A DNA stretch of 53,106 nt from Xanthobacteraceae bacterium (GCA_031291445.1 JARLJA010000115.1:1-53106), one strand, 5' to 3'; numbered from the stretch's first letter, positions 33,873-43,124 are shown. The notes: generated by a model from the letters alone, not told the origin. A program made the numbers and translations.

Positions 33873-33932
33873 TGCCCTTCGCCGCCAAATGTCCGCATGA
33901 ACGAGACAGCGAAGAGGTCGTAACGACTTGAC

Positions 33933-34664
33933 GTGACAAAGCTTCCCGCCTGCATCCTGAATTCCGACGTCCTCACTGCGTGCGAAGGGTGTCTCGCGAG
34001 GGACCGCTCCAACGAGCATCTGATCGCAGGCTTGACCTGCGCCAAGCGCAACATGGAATCCGGGCAGCACCTGTTCGTCGGATCCGACGAACAGCTCCAC
34101 GTCTACCTGATCAGAAGCGGCGCGGTGTGCCTCTACAAGATGCTGCGTGGCGGTCGGAGGCAGATCGTCGCCTTCAAGTTCGCGGGTGACTTCATCATTC
34201 CGGCGGCCAACGGACCCCATCGCTTCAGCGCCCAGGCCATGACGGCGGTCGAGCTGCGGGTGTTTCCGCTGGCCTTGTTCCGCGCCGCCGCCAGCGGGGA
34301 TGCCCGCTTCATGGCGCGGCTGCACGAGATCGCGGTCGCCGAGCTGTGCAAGGCCTATGACCTGATTTCCATCCTCGGCCATCACGACGCGGAAGCGAGC
34401 GTCGCGGCCTTCCTGCTCGACGTCGACGGCCGGGCGGCGCTGCATGTCGGCGGCGCGGGCGCGGTCATCCTGCCGATGCTGCGGACCGACATCGCCGACT
34501 ATCTCGGCCTCACCCATGAAACCGTTTCGCGCGTGCTGACCTCGTTCAAGCGCAAGGGGCTCATCGACGTGGGCCGCGGGCGCACGGTGCGGATCAAGGA
34601 GCGCGCGACGCTCGCGGCGCTGGTCGGCAAGGCGGAGTCCGCGGTATCATCGGGCGCGCGCTGA
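33933..34664 (+). CDS. Crp/Fnr family transcriptional regulator
   Basis: The 243-residue protein has a cyclic-nucleotide-binding-type beta roll (MESGQHLFVGSDEQLHVYLIRSGAVCLYKMLRGGRRQIVAFKFAGDFI), a long dimer helix and a C-terminal winged HTH (DIADYLGLTHETVSRVLTSFKRKGLIDV). The recognition helix (E-TVSR) is FNR-like and fits TTGA-type half-sites. The N terminus has Cys7, Cys17, Cys20 and Cys36. FNR uses such cysteines for a [4Fe-4S] oxygen sensor, but the spacing here is not canonical, so oxygen sensing is only possible. Start GTG 33933 has a distant GAGG; ATG 34053 is an alternative. OmpW follows downstream. Confidence 0.88.
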   Translation: MTKLPACILNSDVLTACEGCLARDRSNEHLIAGLTCAKRNMESGQHLFVGSDEQLHVYLIRSGAVCLYKMLRGGRRQIVAFKFAGDFIIPAANGPHRFSAQAMTAVELRVFPLALFRAAASGDARFMARLHEIAVAELCKAYDLISILGHHDAEASVAAFLLDVDGRAALHVGGAGAVILPMLRTDIADYLGLTHETVSRVLTSFKRKGLIDVGRGRTVRIKERATLAALVGKAESAVSSGAR

Positions 34665-34722
34665 GCATCGACTTTCGGCCTATGTTGCCGATGCGCCACA
34701 ACCTCTTTCGTTTTGCAGCAAA

Positions 34723-34738
34723 ACTGATCCAGATCAGT
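34723..34738 (+). promoter_or_regulatory. FNR/FixK-type palindrome upstream of ompW
   Basis: ACTGATC-CA-GATCAGT is a perfect 7-bp inverted repeat; read as CTGAT-N4-ATCAG it has FNR-box geometry with one change in each half. Centre about 85 nt before ATG 34816. TTTTGC-A-GCAAAA (34711-34723) lies directly upstream as a second small palindrome. Confidence 0.55.
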
Positions 34739-34815
34739 TCCCCGCGCCGCGCCATGGCGTTTGGTGCGCCCAGTCGAGCACGCGTTGGGGCGCGGCGAAT
34801 CACTGAAGGGGACTG

Positions 34816-35541
34816 ATGATGAAGAATGCAATTATCTTGGGGACGATCGCTGCGGCCATGGCCGGCGCGGCTTGGCAGCCGGCACTGGCGGCCGACTTGG
34901 CGCCTGCTCCGGTCTACACCAAGGCGGCTCCGGTCGACACCTGGAGCCCGTGGGAGCTGCGCGTTCGCGCGCTCGGCGTCCTGCCCGATGCCTCCGGCAG
35001 CACCGTCAATGTCATCGGCTTCCCTGGGCTGTCCTCGCCGAATTCCGGGCTCAAGATCGGTAATTCGGTGGTTCCGGAACTCGACATCTCGTATTTCTTC
35101 AGCAAGAACCTCGCGGCCGAGCTGATTCTCGGCGTCACGCCGCACCACATCACCGGCACCGGCGCGCTGGCCGGCCTCGACATCGGCAAGACCTGGCTGC
35201 TGCCGCCGACCCTGTTGGTCCAGTACCACTTCACCAACTTCGGCGCCTTTCAGCCCTACGTCGGCGTCGGCGTGAACTACACCGCGTTCTTCTCGACCAG
35301 CGCCGCCAATGCCGGCGGTCCGCTGTCGGTGACCTCGCTCGGCGTGGGCAGCACGTTCGGCGCTGCCGCCCAGGTCGGCTTCGACTACATGATCGATCGC
35401 CATTGGGGTCTGAACTTCGACGTCAAGAAGCTCTACCTGGAGCCCAAGTTCGACGCCACCGTGAACAACGTCATCGCGGTGAACGGCCGGGCCAACATCA
35501 ATCCGTGGCTGATCGGCGGCGGCGTGGCCTACAAGTTCTGA
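34816..35541 (+). CDS. OmpW family outer membrane protein
   Basis: The protein has 241 residues. A signal peptide (NAIILGTIAAAMAGAAWQPALAA) is followed by the 8-stranded barrel signature of OmpW: WELRVRALGVLPDASGSTV, VPELDISYFFSKNLAAELILGVTPHHITG, LLPPTLLVQYHFTNFGAFQPYVGVGVNYTAFF, DRHWGLNFDVKKLYLEP and a terminal Phe (GGGVAYKF) for BAM recognition. OmpW transports small hydrophobic compounds and in E. coli is FNR-controlled. Here the preceding gene is a Crp/Fnr regulator and an FNR-like palindrome sits in front. GGGGACTG precedes ATG 34816 (ATG 34819 also possible). Confidence 0.93.
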   Translation: MMKNAIILGTIAAAMAGAAWQPALAADLAPAPVYTKAAPVDTWSPWELRVRALGVLPDASGSTVNVIGFPGLSSPNSGLKIGNSVVPELDISYFFSKNLAAELILGVTPHHITGTGALAGLDIGKTWLLPPTLLVQYHFTNFGAFQPYVGVGVNYTAFFSTSAANAGGPLSVTSLGVGSTFGAAAQVGFDYMIDRHWGLNFDVKKLYLEPKFDATVNNVIAVNGRANINPWLIGGGVAYKF

Positions 35542-35569
35542 TCGCCTCGCGCGTCGGACTTGACGATCG

Positions 35570-35597
35570 AAGCCCCGCCGGTTCGGCGGGGCTTTTC
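35570..35597 (+). terminator. Rho-independent terminator after ompW
   Basis: The 10-bp stem AAGCCCCGCC/GGCGGGGCTT has a 5-nt loop and is followed by TTCG. It lies 28 nt past the stop. Confidence 0.85.
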
Positions 35598-35788
35598 GTT
35601 TGGGCGCGGTGCCCAGGGCGCGCCTTTCGACGTTCGTGAGACGTCGCGGCGACTTCTTTCGCGAACTTCGAAGAGCAAGGGGCACCAGCAAGCCTATGAT
35701 TCCCCTGGTTTCCGAAGCCGCCGCCCATTGATCTTTGGTCCGAAAGTTCATACCCAGTTAAGGGGTATCGACGACGGCGGCGACGGGC

Positions 35789-37033
35789 GTGGATCCTCAA
35801 CACCGACAGCGACTGACGAACTGGCTGGTGACCGGCGTGCCGGAAGCGGAGCTGGTCCGCGGCTTCTGCAAGCAGTGCCGGTCGGGCGGGCTGGCGCTGT
35901 CGCGCGGCCTCGTCATCATCGACACTCTGCATCCGGTGTTCGAGGGGCGGGGCTTTCGCTGGGGCGATGAAAATCCGGCCGAGAACGAGGCGTTCGAATA
36001 CGGCTCCAGCAGCGAGGGCGAGGCCGCGGACAACTGGCGGCGTTCGGTGTTTCATCACATGCTGGAGCGCGGCACGACCGAACTCTGCATCGACCTCACG
36101 GATCCGTCGTCGCTGGGCTTTTCCACCATCGGCGACCTTGTCGCCAAGGGCCACAGGCATCTCGTGGCCTTCGTGCACCGGTTCGGCGAGGCCGGCACCA
36201 TCGGCCAGATGGATTGCCTCTATTCCTATTGGCTGACGCGCGACGCCGGCGGCTTCGAACAGCAGCATCTGTCGGCGCTGCGCGACATCGTGCCGGTGCT
36301 GGGGCTCGCGGTCAAATCGGCCGCGCACGCCCACATCGCCCGTACGGTCGGCCAAGTCTATCTCGGGCGCGATGCCGCCGAACAGGTCATGCACGGCCGC
36401 ATCTCGCGCGGCACCACCGAGCGCATCAATGCCGTGCTGTGGTTCTCCGACTTGCGCCAGTCGACGGCGATCGCCGAGACCATGGGGCCGGACGAGATCA
36501 TTCCCTTCCTCAACGACTACGCCGAGGCGGCCATCGTCACGATCCACCAGTTCGGCGGCGACGTCCTCAAGCTGATCGGCGACGGCGTGCTCGCGGTGTT
36601 CACCGGCGGCGACATGGCGGCGGCGCGGCGTGCGGCGCTGCGCGCGGAGCACCAGTTTCGCAAGAACCTCGCGGCCATCAGCGCGCGGCGGAGCCTTGAG
36701 GGCCGGCCGGTGACATCGGCCTATGTCGGCCTCCATGTCGGCGAGGTGTTCTACGGCAATATCGGCAGCGCCGACCGCCTCGACTTCACCGTGGTCGGCC
36801 CCGCCGTCAACGAGGTCAGCCGGATCGCGTCGATGTGCGCCTCCGTCGATCGTGAGCTCCTGATCTCCTCGGTGTTTCAGGCCGGACTGGATGAGGCCGG
36901 ACGCAACCATCTGGTGCTCACCGGCCGTTTCGCCCTGCGCGGGCTGCGCCATGCCCAGAACTTATACACGCTCGATCCGGACATCCAGAACGATGGCGAG
37001 GCGGAAGCCCGCTATCGGCTCTACCTGTCGTAG
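35789..37033 (+). CDS. Class III adenylate/guanylate cyclase domain protein
   Basis: The 414-residue protein pairs an N-terminal sensor-like region (about 1-205, no transmembrane segment) with a class III cyclase domain. Metal-binding aspartates are Asp221 (WFSDLRQST) and Asp265 (KLIGDGVLAVF). LDFTVVGPAVNEVSRI supplies the substrate-binding Asp332 and transition-state Asn341 and Arg345. All canonical catalytic residues are therefore present and it should make cAMP. The N-terminal region contains HHMLERGTTELCIDLTD and an amphipathic dimer segment, a composition I recall from rhizobial cyclases. The start is a GTG at 35789 with weak Shine-Dalgarno, so the N terminus is not firm. The nearby Crp/Fnr protein could read cAMP, but its effector is unknown. 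Confidence 0.9.
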   Translation: MDPQHRQRLTNWLVTGVPEAELVRGFCKQCRSGGLALSRGLVIIDTLHPVFEGRGFRWGDENPAENEAFEYGSSSEGEAADNWRRSVFHHMLERGTTELCIDLTDPSSLGFSTIGDLVAKGHRHLVAFVHRFGEAGTIGQMDCLYSYWLTRDAGGFEQQHLSALRDIVPVLGLAVKSAAHAHIARTVGQVYLGRDAAEQVMHGRISRGTTERINAVLWFSDLRQSTAIAETMGPDEIIPFLNDYAEAAIVTIHQFGGDVLKLIGDGVLAVFTGGDMAAARRAALRAEHQFRKNLAAISARRSLEGRPVTSAYVGLHVGEVFYGNIGSADRLDFTVVGPAVNEVSRIASMCASVDRELLISSVFQAGLDEAGRNHLVLTGRFALRGLRHAQNLYTLDPDIQNDGEAEARYRLYLS

Positions 37034-37244
37034 GGCACGAGGCTTCGGGCCCGCGCCGGCCTGCTCGTATGCATGGCGCTCATGCCGGCCTGCGATCCTT
37101 GCAGGACACGATTAACTCAATCTCAAAGCCGATTTTCCAGGATTCGATTCTGCTTCTGCAAATCGGAAGCGGTCGTGCCCCGTCGGGGCGCGGAGGTTGC
37201 CGTGCGGCTTTCCTGCCCATCCCCTTCGACGGAAACATCCCCCC

Positions 37245-38945
37245 ATGTCGTGGCTCAACAATCTCAAGATTTTCCACAAGGTCGGCCTGATCGTCGCGGT
37301 GCTCGGCGCGGTGATGATCGCGGCGATGGGCTTTGCGGTGCTGCGCATGCACGAGGTGGGCGGCCAGTATGCCGATCTGGTCTCCCGGGTCGATGCATCG
37401 GCCACGCTGATGGCGCGGGCCGCGCGCCGGATCGAGAACTACCGCTCGGCGGCGTTCGAGCTGCTGACCGAGACCTCCGAGGCAGGTGATGCGAAATTGC
37501 TGGCGCGCACCGTTGAGGGCCAGAAGGTCTTCGAAAGGGTGATGGCCAAGATGGAGGGCGACCTGCCGGAAAAGGCGGAACGCATCGCCGACGTCAGGGC
37601 GAAGTTCACCAAGGTGTTCGCGGCCTGCGCTCCGGTGATCCAGTTCGCCTCGACCGCGCGCGACCATGAGCAGAACCAGAAGGCGGCCGAGCGCATGCAC
37701 GCGGAGTGCGACGAACTGATCGAGACCGCGATCGAGGATCAGGCCAAGCTGGTGGACGAGGTGGTGACCTATGCCCAGGAGGCTTCGAAGCGGATCGCGG
37801 CTTCGTCGCAGGCCTCGATCATGACGGTTGCCATCGCGGCGCTGGCGGGGCTCCTGCTCAGTCTGGCAGGCGCAGCCTGGATCGCGGTCAACGGACTGTC
37901 GAAGCCGATCAACCGCCTCAAGGCGATCATGGAGCGGCTGGCCGCCAACGACCTCGGCGCCGAGGTCCCGGCGCGCGAGCGCCGCGACGAGGTCGGCGAC
38001 ATGGCGCGGACCGTCGAGATCTTCAAGATCAATGGGCTCGAAGTCGCCCGCCTGCGCGAGGAGCAGCAGGCCGCCGAGCGGCTGGCGGCGGAGCGGCGGC
38101 GCCACGACATGTACGCGCTGGCCGACCAGTTCGAGGGTGCGGTGGGCGAGATCATCGCGACGGTGTCGTCGGCGTCGACCCAGCTCGAGGCCTCGGCGCA
38201 CACGCTCACCACGACCACGACCAAGGCCCAGGGCATCACGCGGACGGTGGCGTCCGCGTCCGAGGAGGCCTCGGCCAACGTCCAGTCAGTGGCGAGCGCC
38301 ACCGAGGAGATGGCCTCCTCGATCAACGAAATCAGCCGCCAGGTCCAGGAATCCGCCCGGATCGCCGGCGCGGCGGTGACGCAGGCGCAGAAGACCAACG
38401 ACCGCGTCGGCGATCTCGCCACCGCGGCGTCGCGGATCGGCGACGTGGTCGACCTGATCAACACCATCGCCGGCCAGACCAACTTGCTGGCGCTGAACGC
38501 CACCATCGAGGCGGCGCGCGCCGGCGACGCCGGCCGCGGCTTCGCCGTCGTCGCCTCCGAGGTCAAGGCGCTCGCCGACCAGACCGCCAAGGCGACCGGC
38601 GAGATCAGCCAGCAGATCTCCGGAATGCAGCAGGCGACCCATGAATCGGTGGCCGCGATCCGCGAGATCGGCACCATCATCGGCCGGATGTCGGAGATCG
38701 CCTCGACCATCGCCGCGGCGGTGGAAGAGCAGGGCGCCGCGACCCAGGAGATCGCCCGCAACGTCCAGCAGGCGGCCCAGGGCACCCAGCAGGTCAGCGC
38801 CCACATCGTCGACGTCGACAAGGGCGCGGGCGAAACCGGGTCGGCCTCGAGCCAGGTGCTGTCGGCGGCGCAGCTGTTGTCGCGCGACAGCGGCCGCCTC
38901 AAGGACCAGGTCGGCAAGTTCCTCGGCACGGTTCGCGCGGCGTAG
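37245..38945 (+). CDS. Methyl-accepting chemotaxis protein (transmembrane, HAMP)
   Basis: This 566-residue receptor has TM1 at about residues 12-33 ([21 protein letters not shown]), a periplasmic four-helix-type domain of about 150 residues, TM2 at about 187-215, then HAMP ([22 protein letters not shown]) and a cytoplasmic signalling domain. The hairpin tip [20 protein letters not shown] near residue 411 binds CheA/CheW. The ligand is unknown. ATG 37245 ([13 protein letters not shown]) was chosen over TTG 37197 because it directly precedes TM1 and has GGAAA upstream. No che genes are nearby. The 210-nt gap before it shows no clear promoter. Confidence 0.93.
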   Translation: MSWLNNLKIFHKVGLIVAVLGAVMIAAMGFAVLRMHEVGGQYADLVSRVDASATLMARAARRIENYRSAAFELLTETSEAGDAKLLARTVEGQKVFERVMAKMEGDLPEKAERIADVRAKFTKVFAACAPVIQFASTARDHEQNQKAAERMHAECDELIETAIEDQAKLVDEVVTYAQEASKRIAASSQASIMTVAIAALAGLLLSLAGAAWIAVNGLSKPINRLKAIMERLAANDLGAEVPARERRDEVGDMARTVEIFKINGLEVARLREEQQAAERLAAERRRHDMYALADQFEGAVGEIIATVSSASTQLEASAHTLTTTTTKAQGITRTVASASEEASANVQSVASATEEMASSINEISRQVQESARIAGAAVTQAQKTNDRVGDLATAASRIGDVVDLINTIAGQTNLLALNATIEAARAGDAGRGFAVVASEVKALADQTAKATGEISQQISGMQQATHESVAAIREIGTIIGRMSEIASTIAAAVEEQGAATQEIARNVQQAAQGTQQVSAHIVDVDKGAGETGSASSQVLSAAQLLSRDSGRLKDQVGKFLGTVRAA

Positions 38946-39032
38946 GACGCGTCGCTTGGCACGACCGCCAGGTCGTGCCACCCTGTGCGACAAGCAGACG
39001 AGAAGCTTCTGCACTGCACGTCGGGGGAAACG

Positions 39033-39956
39033 ATGTCGCGCGTCCGGTTGGCGTTGTGCTGCATGCTGGTGGCCGGCTGGTCCGGCGTGGTGCCGTCCGC
39101 GGCGGCGGGGATCACCGATCGCTGCCTCGAGCTTGGCCGCCGGTTCGACACCATCCGGCCGCAGATCACCGCCATCGAGATGTCGCTGATGCTGTTTTCG
39201 GCCGCCGACGGCGATTGCACCGACCTGGCGACGCAGGTGCTCGACCTCGGCGCCTCGGTCGACGCGCGGGACCGCATGGGCGCGCGGCCGCTCAGCCACG
39301 CGGCGCGGTCCGGCCATCGGCACATGGTCGATCTTCTGCTGGCGCGCGGCGCGCCGATCGATGCCCGCAACCTCGACGGCGCCACCGCGCTGTTCTTCGC
39401 CGCCGAGGGCGGCCACGCCGCCATCGCGCGCCGGCTGATCGAGAACGGCGCCGACATCGCGCTGACCGGCCGCAGCGGCGTCTCGCCGCTGTCGGCCGCC
39501 GCCTATGCCGGCAGCGACGCGATCGTCGAGGTCCTGCTCGACCACGGCGCCGACACGAACGCGCCGGACCGGACCGGCAAGCCGGCGATTGTCTATGCGG
39601 CGGCGGCCGGACACCTCGCCATCGTGGCGCGGCTGCTGGAGCACGGCGCCGACGTCAACGCCCGCCATGCCAACGACCTCACGCTGCTGATGTGGGCCGC
39701 GGGTCCCGACGACGGGGTGCCGGAAGCGGCGGCGTTGAAGCTGGTGTCGTTCCTGCTCGAGCGCGGCGCGCGGGTCGACGACCGCGACGCGCGCGGCCGC
39801 ACCGCGCTGATGATCGCGGCCGAGGGCGGCCATGGCGAGGTCGTCGACGCCCTGCTCGCCCACGGCGCCGATCCCGCGCTCACCGACAAGGCCGGCAAGC
39901 GCGCCGCCGATCTCACCGTGGTGTCGGCGCTGCGCGGGCGGCTGGCGCGGCCGTGA
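39033..39956 (+). CDS. Exported ankyrin-repeat protein
   Basis: The 307-residue protein has a signal peptide (LALCCMLVAGWSGVVPSAAA) and then at least six ankyrin repeats: GARPLSHAARSGHRHMVDLLLARGAPID, GATALFFAAEGGHAAIARRLIENGADI, GVSPLSAAAYAGSDAIVEVLLDHGADTN and so on, ending GRTALMIAAEGGHGEVVDALLAHGADP. Periplasmic ankyrin proteins mediate protein contacts; some guard catalase. No partner can be named. ATG 39033 has GGGGGAAA before it. It follows the chemoreceptor by 87 nt, possibly one transcript. Confidence 0.88.
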   Translation: MSRVRLALCCMLVAGWSGVVPSAAAGITDRCLELGRRFDTIRPQITAIEMSLMLFSAADGDCTDLATQVLDLGASVDARDRMGARPLSHAARSGHRHMVDLLLARGAPIDARNLDGATALFFAAEGGHAAIARRLIENGADIALTGRSGVSPLSAAAYAGSDAIVEVLLDHGADTNAPDRTGKPAIVYAAAAGHLAIVARLLEHGADVNARHANDLTLLMWAAGPDDGVPEAAALKLVSFLLERGARVDDRDARGRTALMIAAEGGHGEVVDALLAHGADPALTDKAGKRAADLTVVSALRGRLARP

Positions 39957-39986
39957 GGGGCGGGCTCGACCCCGGCTCTCATCGTC

Positions 39987-40068
39987 ATTGCCGGGCTTGA
40001 CCCGGCAATCCACTCTTTCTTCCAGGGTTCTGCTGTGAAGCGTGGATGCGCGGGTCAAGCCCGCGCAT
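39987..40068. repeat. Paired palindromic repeat element
   Basis: Hairpin ATTGCCGGG-CTTGA-CCCGGCAAT (39987-40009), a 36-nt spacer from CCACT to CGTGG, then ATGCGCGGG-TCAAG-CCCGCGCAT (40046-40068). It lies between convergent genes. Confidence 0.8.
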
Positions 40069-40149
40069 GACGGATACCATTGCTGCTGCTTGAGCGATTT
40101 CGTAGAGGCTGCAAAGTCACCAGCTATTCATTTTAGTCGGCCTCTGCTC

Positions 40150-40737
40150 TCAAAGCCCGGCGAGATAGTCCGACAACGCCGTGAGATCGTCCAGGTCGGT
40201 CGCGTTCATCAGGTCCGACATGCCGGGATTGTTGCCGCGGGTGTGGGTGCGGAAGTCCGAGGTCGCCTTGGCGAGGTACTCCCGGCTCTGGCCAGCCAGC
40301 CGCGGGACGGTGCCGTCGCCCTGGAACTGGTCGAGATGGCAGCCAGTGCAGCCGATCGAGCCGTTGGCGCGCACGGCGCGGGCGGCGACATCCTTCGGCG
40401 CGCGCGGCTGGCCGAGGTCGGGCCACGGCTTCTTGGAGAAATATTCGGCGATCGCCAGCATGTCGTCACGCTCCATCTGCGCCACCATCGGCTGCATGAA
40501 GTCGTTCTTGCGGTCGCCGCGCTTGAAGTCGCGCAGCTGGATGTAGATGTAGCCGAGCTGCTGGCCCCAGATGACCGGGTAGGTCTTGTCGATGGGTTTG
40601 CCGTCGGCGCCGTGACAGCCGGCGCAGACCGCGACCTTATCCTCGATGCCCTGCGCGAATGCCGGGACGTTGCAGGCGGTCAAACCGATGTTCACCGCAA
40701 GCGCGATGCCAAGGCACCGCTTCATACTCAGACGCAT
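40150..40737 (-). CDS. Diheme cytochrome c (c4-like), partner of the PQQ dehydrogenase
   Basis: The 195-residue exported protein has a signal peptide (CLGIALAVNIGLTACNVPAFAQ) and two heme motifs, CAGCH at 38-42 and CTGCH at 130-134. Axial Met candidates are in NDFMQPMVAQM and NPGMSDLMNATD, as in cytochrome c4. It should accept electrons from the PQQ alcohol dehydrogenase just upstream on the same strand and pass them to a terminal oxidase. ATG 40737 or ATG 40725 may be the start; GGAAGC lies before the first. A hairpin separates the two genes. Confidence 0.9.
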   Translation of the reverse strand: MRLSMKRCLGIALAVNIGLTACNVPAFAQGIEDKVAVCAGCHGADGKPIDKTYPVIWGQQLGYIYIQLRDFKRGDRKNDFMQPMVAQMERDDMLAIAEYFSKKPWPDLGQPRAPKDVAARAVRANGSIGCTGCHLDQFQGDGTVPRLAGQSREYLAKATSDFRTHTRGNNPGMSDLMNATDLDDLTALSDYLAGL

Positions 40738-40768
40738 CAATTGCTTCCAGAGAGGTGACAAACAAGAA

Positions 40769-40789
40769 GCGGGGCGTGCGACGCCCCGC
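40769..40789 (-). terminator. Hairpin between PQQ dehydrogenase and cytochrome c
   Basis: The 9-bp perfect stem GCGGGGCGT/ACGCCCCGC with loop GCG is followed on the reverse strand by TTCTTGTTTG. The weak T run suggests partial termination or mRNA 3'-end stabilisation, giving more dehydrogenase than cytochrome mRNA (inference). Confidence 0.6.
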
Positions 40790-40808
40790 CTCCGGATCTT
40801 GCGAACGT

Positions 40809-42518
40809 TCAATCCAGCGTGAACGCGATGATGCTGTTGCCGCGCTTGGAGTCGACCTGCACGTTGCCGCCGGCTCCGACCACGACATACTGCTTGCCGT
40901 CCAGCGTGTAGGTCGACGGCGGCGCGTTGACGCCGGCGCCGGCGTTGAAGTGCCACAGTTCCTTGCCGGTGGAGGAGTTGTAGGCCGCGAACTTGCCGTT
41001 GCTTTCGCCGGTGAAGACGACGCCGCCGGCGGTCGCGAGAATGCCGCCGATCATCGGCTGCGGCGTCTTGACCTGCCACTTGATCTTGCCCGTGTCGTAG
41101 TCGACGGCGGTGATGTTGCCCGACTGCGCCTCGCTGGGAATTGCCTTGAAGGCGCCGCCGAGCCACAGCTTGCCGTTGGGATAGGCCGAGTTCTCGACCT
41201 GGTAGGTCATCGGCTGGTGCAGGTTGATGGCGTAGGCGAGGCTCTGGGACGGATCGGTCGCGATCGGCGACCATTCCACGCCGCCGTTGGCTCCCGGCAG
41301 CATGCGGGCGCCTTCCTTGGTCGGCAGCACCCACATGTTCTCCTGCGGCACCATGGCCTCGGAGAAGCGGATCAGGCTGCAGTCCTTGCGGTCGTGGACG
41401 TAGATGTGTCCGGTCTTGCCGGCATGGATCACGCCGGGGATGGTCTTGCCGTTCTTGTCCTTGACGTCGACCAGCACCGGCGGGCTGACGGCGTCGAGAT
41501 CCCACACGTCGTGGGCGATGTACTGGAGGTGGCAGACGTATTTGCCGGTGTCGAGATCGATCGAGACCAGCGAGTCGGTGTAGAGGTTGTCGCCGGGGCG
41601 GACCGAGCCGTCGAGGTCCGGCGAGGGGTTGCCGACCACGAAATAAAGCCGGTTGGTGGCGAGATCGACCGCCGGGTTCTGCCAGACGCCGCCGCCGAGC
41701 TTGGCGGCCGGGTCGCCGGTCTTGGCGAGCGCGGCCTTCTCCGCGGCTATGTCGCGGTGCATGTCGCGCCCGGTGGCGTCCTTGGTTGCCCACACGCCGA
41801 CCGAACTGTCGGGGATCGTCGAGAACGTCCACAGCAGCTTGCCGGTCTTGGCGTCATAGGCCTTGAGGAAGCCCCGGATGCCGTATTCGCCGCCGTTGGT
41901 GCCGATCAGGACCTTGTCCTTGATCACCGTCGGCGCCATGGTTTCGCTGTAGCCGAGCTCCGGATCCGCGATGTCGCTCTGCCAGGCGATCTCGCCGGTC
42001 TTCGCCTTCAGCGCCACCAGCTTGGAATCCAGCGTGGCGACGTAGACGAGGTCGCCCAGCACCTGGACGCCGCGGTTGTTGGGCCCGCAGCAGAACGTGG
42101 TGACCGGCCCCATCTTGTGCTTGTAGTGCCAGATCTCCGCGCCGGTCTTGGCGTCGAGCGCGTAGACGTGGTCGAACGACGTGGTGACGTACATCACGCC
42201 GTCGACGATGATCGGCGAGGTCTCGATCGATTCCTTGACGTCGGTCTGGAAGATCCAGGCGGCGTGCAGGTTCTTGACGTTGTCGCGGGTGATCTGGCGG
42301 GCCAGATGGAAGCGGGTCTGGGCGTAGTTCCCGTTGGTCAGAAGAAAGTTCTTGGCGTTCTTGTCGGCGGCGTTGAGCTGCTCCTGGGTGACGGGCGCGA
42401 TCATCGCCTGCCCGGACGCCGTCTTGGTTTCCTGCTTGACTTCCTGCTGGGCGCTTGCGGAGATCGAAAGGCAACTCACGCCGACGACCGCGGCGCATGC
42501 AATCGCAAATCTGCTCAT
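40809..42518 (-). CDS. PQQ-dependent alcohol dehydrogenase, probable lanthanide type
   Basis: This 569-residue periplasmic quinoprotein has a signal peptide ([23 protein letters not shown]) and propeller repeats ([32 protein letters not shown]). The vicinal disulfide is Cys143-Cys144 (FCCGPNNRG). Metal/PQQ ligands are Glu211 (GGEYGIRG) and Asn297 (VVGNPSP), with catalytic Asp340 in VWDLDAVSP. Asp342, two residues on, is the extra Asp that marks lanthanide-dependent XoxF/ExaF-type enzymes; calcium enzymes have Ala there. It oxidises alcohols (methanol, ethanol or others) and donates to cytochrome c. The cytochrome gene lies 71 nt downstream. PQQ genes are not in the window. Confidence 0.93.
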   Translation of the reverse strand: MSRFAIACAAVVGVSCLSISASAQQEVKQETKTASGQAMIAPVTQEQLNAADKNAKNFLLTNGNYAQTRFHLARQITRDNVKNLHAAWIFQTDVKESIETSPIIVDGVMYVTTSFDHVYALDAKTGAEIWHYKHKMGPVTTFCCGPNNRGVQVLGDLVYVATLDSKLVALKAKTGEIAWQSDIADPELGYSETMAPTVIKDKVLIGTNGGEYGIRGFLKAYDAKTGKLLWTFSTIPDSSVGVWATKDATGRDMHRDIAAEKAALAKTGDPAAKLGGGVWQNPAVDLATNRLYFVVGNPSPDLDGSVRPGDNLYTDSLVSIDLDTGKYVCHLQYIAHDVWDLDAVSPPVLVDVKDKNGKTIPGVIHAGKTGHIYVHDRKDCSLIRFSEAMVPQENMWVLPTKEGARMLPGANGGVEWSPIATDPSQSLAYAINLHQPMTYQVENSAYPNGKLWLGGAFKAIPSEAQSGNITAVDYDTGKIKWQVKTPQPMIGGILATAGGVVFTGESNGKFAAYNSSTGKELWHFNAGAGVNAPPSTYTLDGKQYVVVGAGGNVQVDSKRGNSIIAFTLD

Positions 42519-42915
42519 GTTTCCTGCCCCGTGAGATTTTTTCTGGTTTGGGTGAACTGTGCCTGGATGAACCGGCTGTTCAAGAGACAGTTCGATCGAA
42601 GTCTCGCGTACTCGCGGAACTTTGACAAGGTGGAACGGTATATCGTTGTTGTGAACCGCGCTCGGTTGCAGAGCAGCATTGGTGCGACCGCGGCCCTGTC
42701 GCGCAGCATGCGCTGATACAGGGGCCAGGATTCAGGGTGCGGTGCGGTAGAGCGATCGATCGCGGCCGCAGTCGGGAGGTGCTGCTGTGTCCTCGGACGT
42801 GCCGCCCGGTACGGCACGACGTCGTGTCCGCGACGCAGACCGTCCGGCTCACGCGGGGCCGACGGGGGATGAGGTGCTCGAATCCTGGGGGCGGCGCCCT
42901 TCGCAGTTCGGGCCG

Positions 42916-42945
42916 ATCAATCGTCTCTTCATCAATCGTCTCTTC
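42916..42945. repeat. 15-nt tandem duplication
   Basis: ATCAATCGTCTCTTC occurs twice without a gap, in non-coding DNA. Confidence 0.8.
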
Positions 42946-43124
42946 CCCGAAGGCTCCGCGCGGCGTCTTACGCAGGTTTGCGGCCCCGCTGCGCGGGACG
43001 ATGACGGCCGTGCTGGCTGTGAAGCCTTCGACGGCGACGTCGACAGTCCCTCGGCACAACCGCGGATAGCAGTGCGGCATTTTGCGCGCCACAAGACTCC
43101 GGCGGACGGCAACCGCGCCACGCG

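Noticed and set aside
33933-34664. Assignment of the regulator as FNR or FixK2 proper
   Set aside because: Cysteine spacing does not match FNR and the effector is unknown; only family level is supported.
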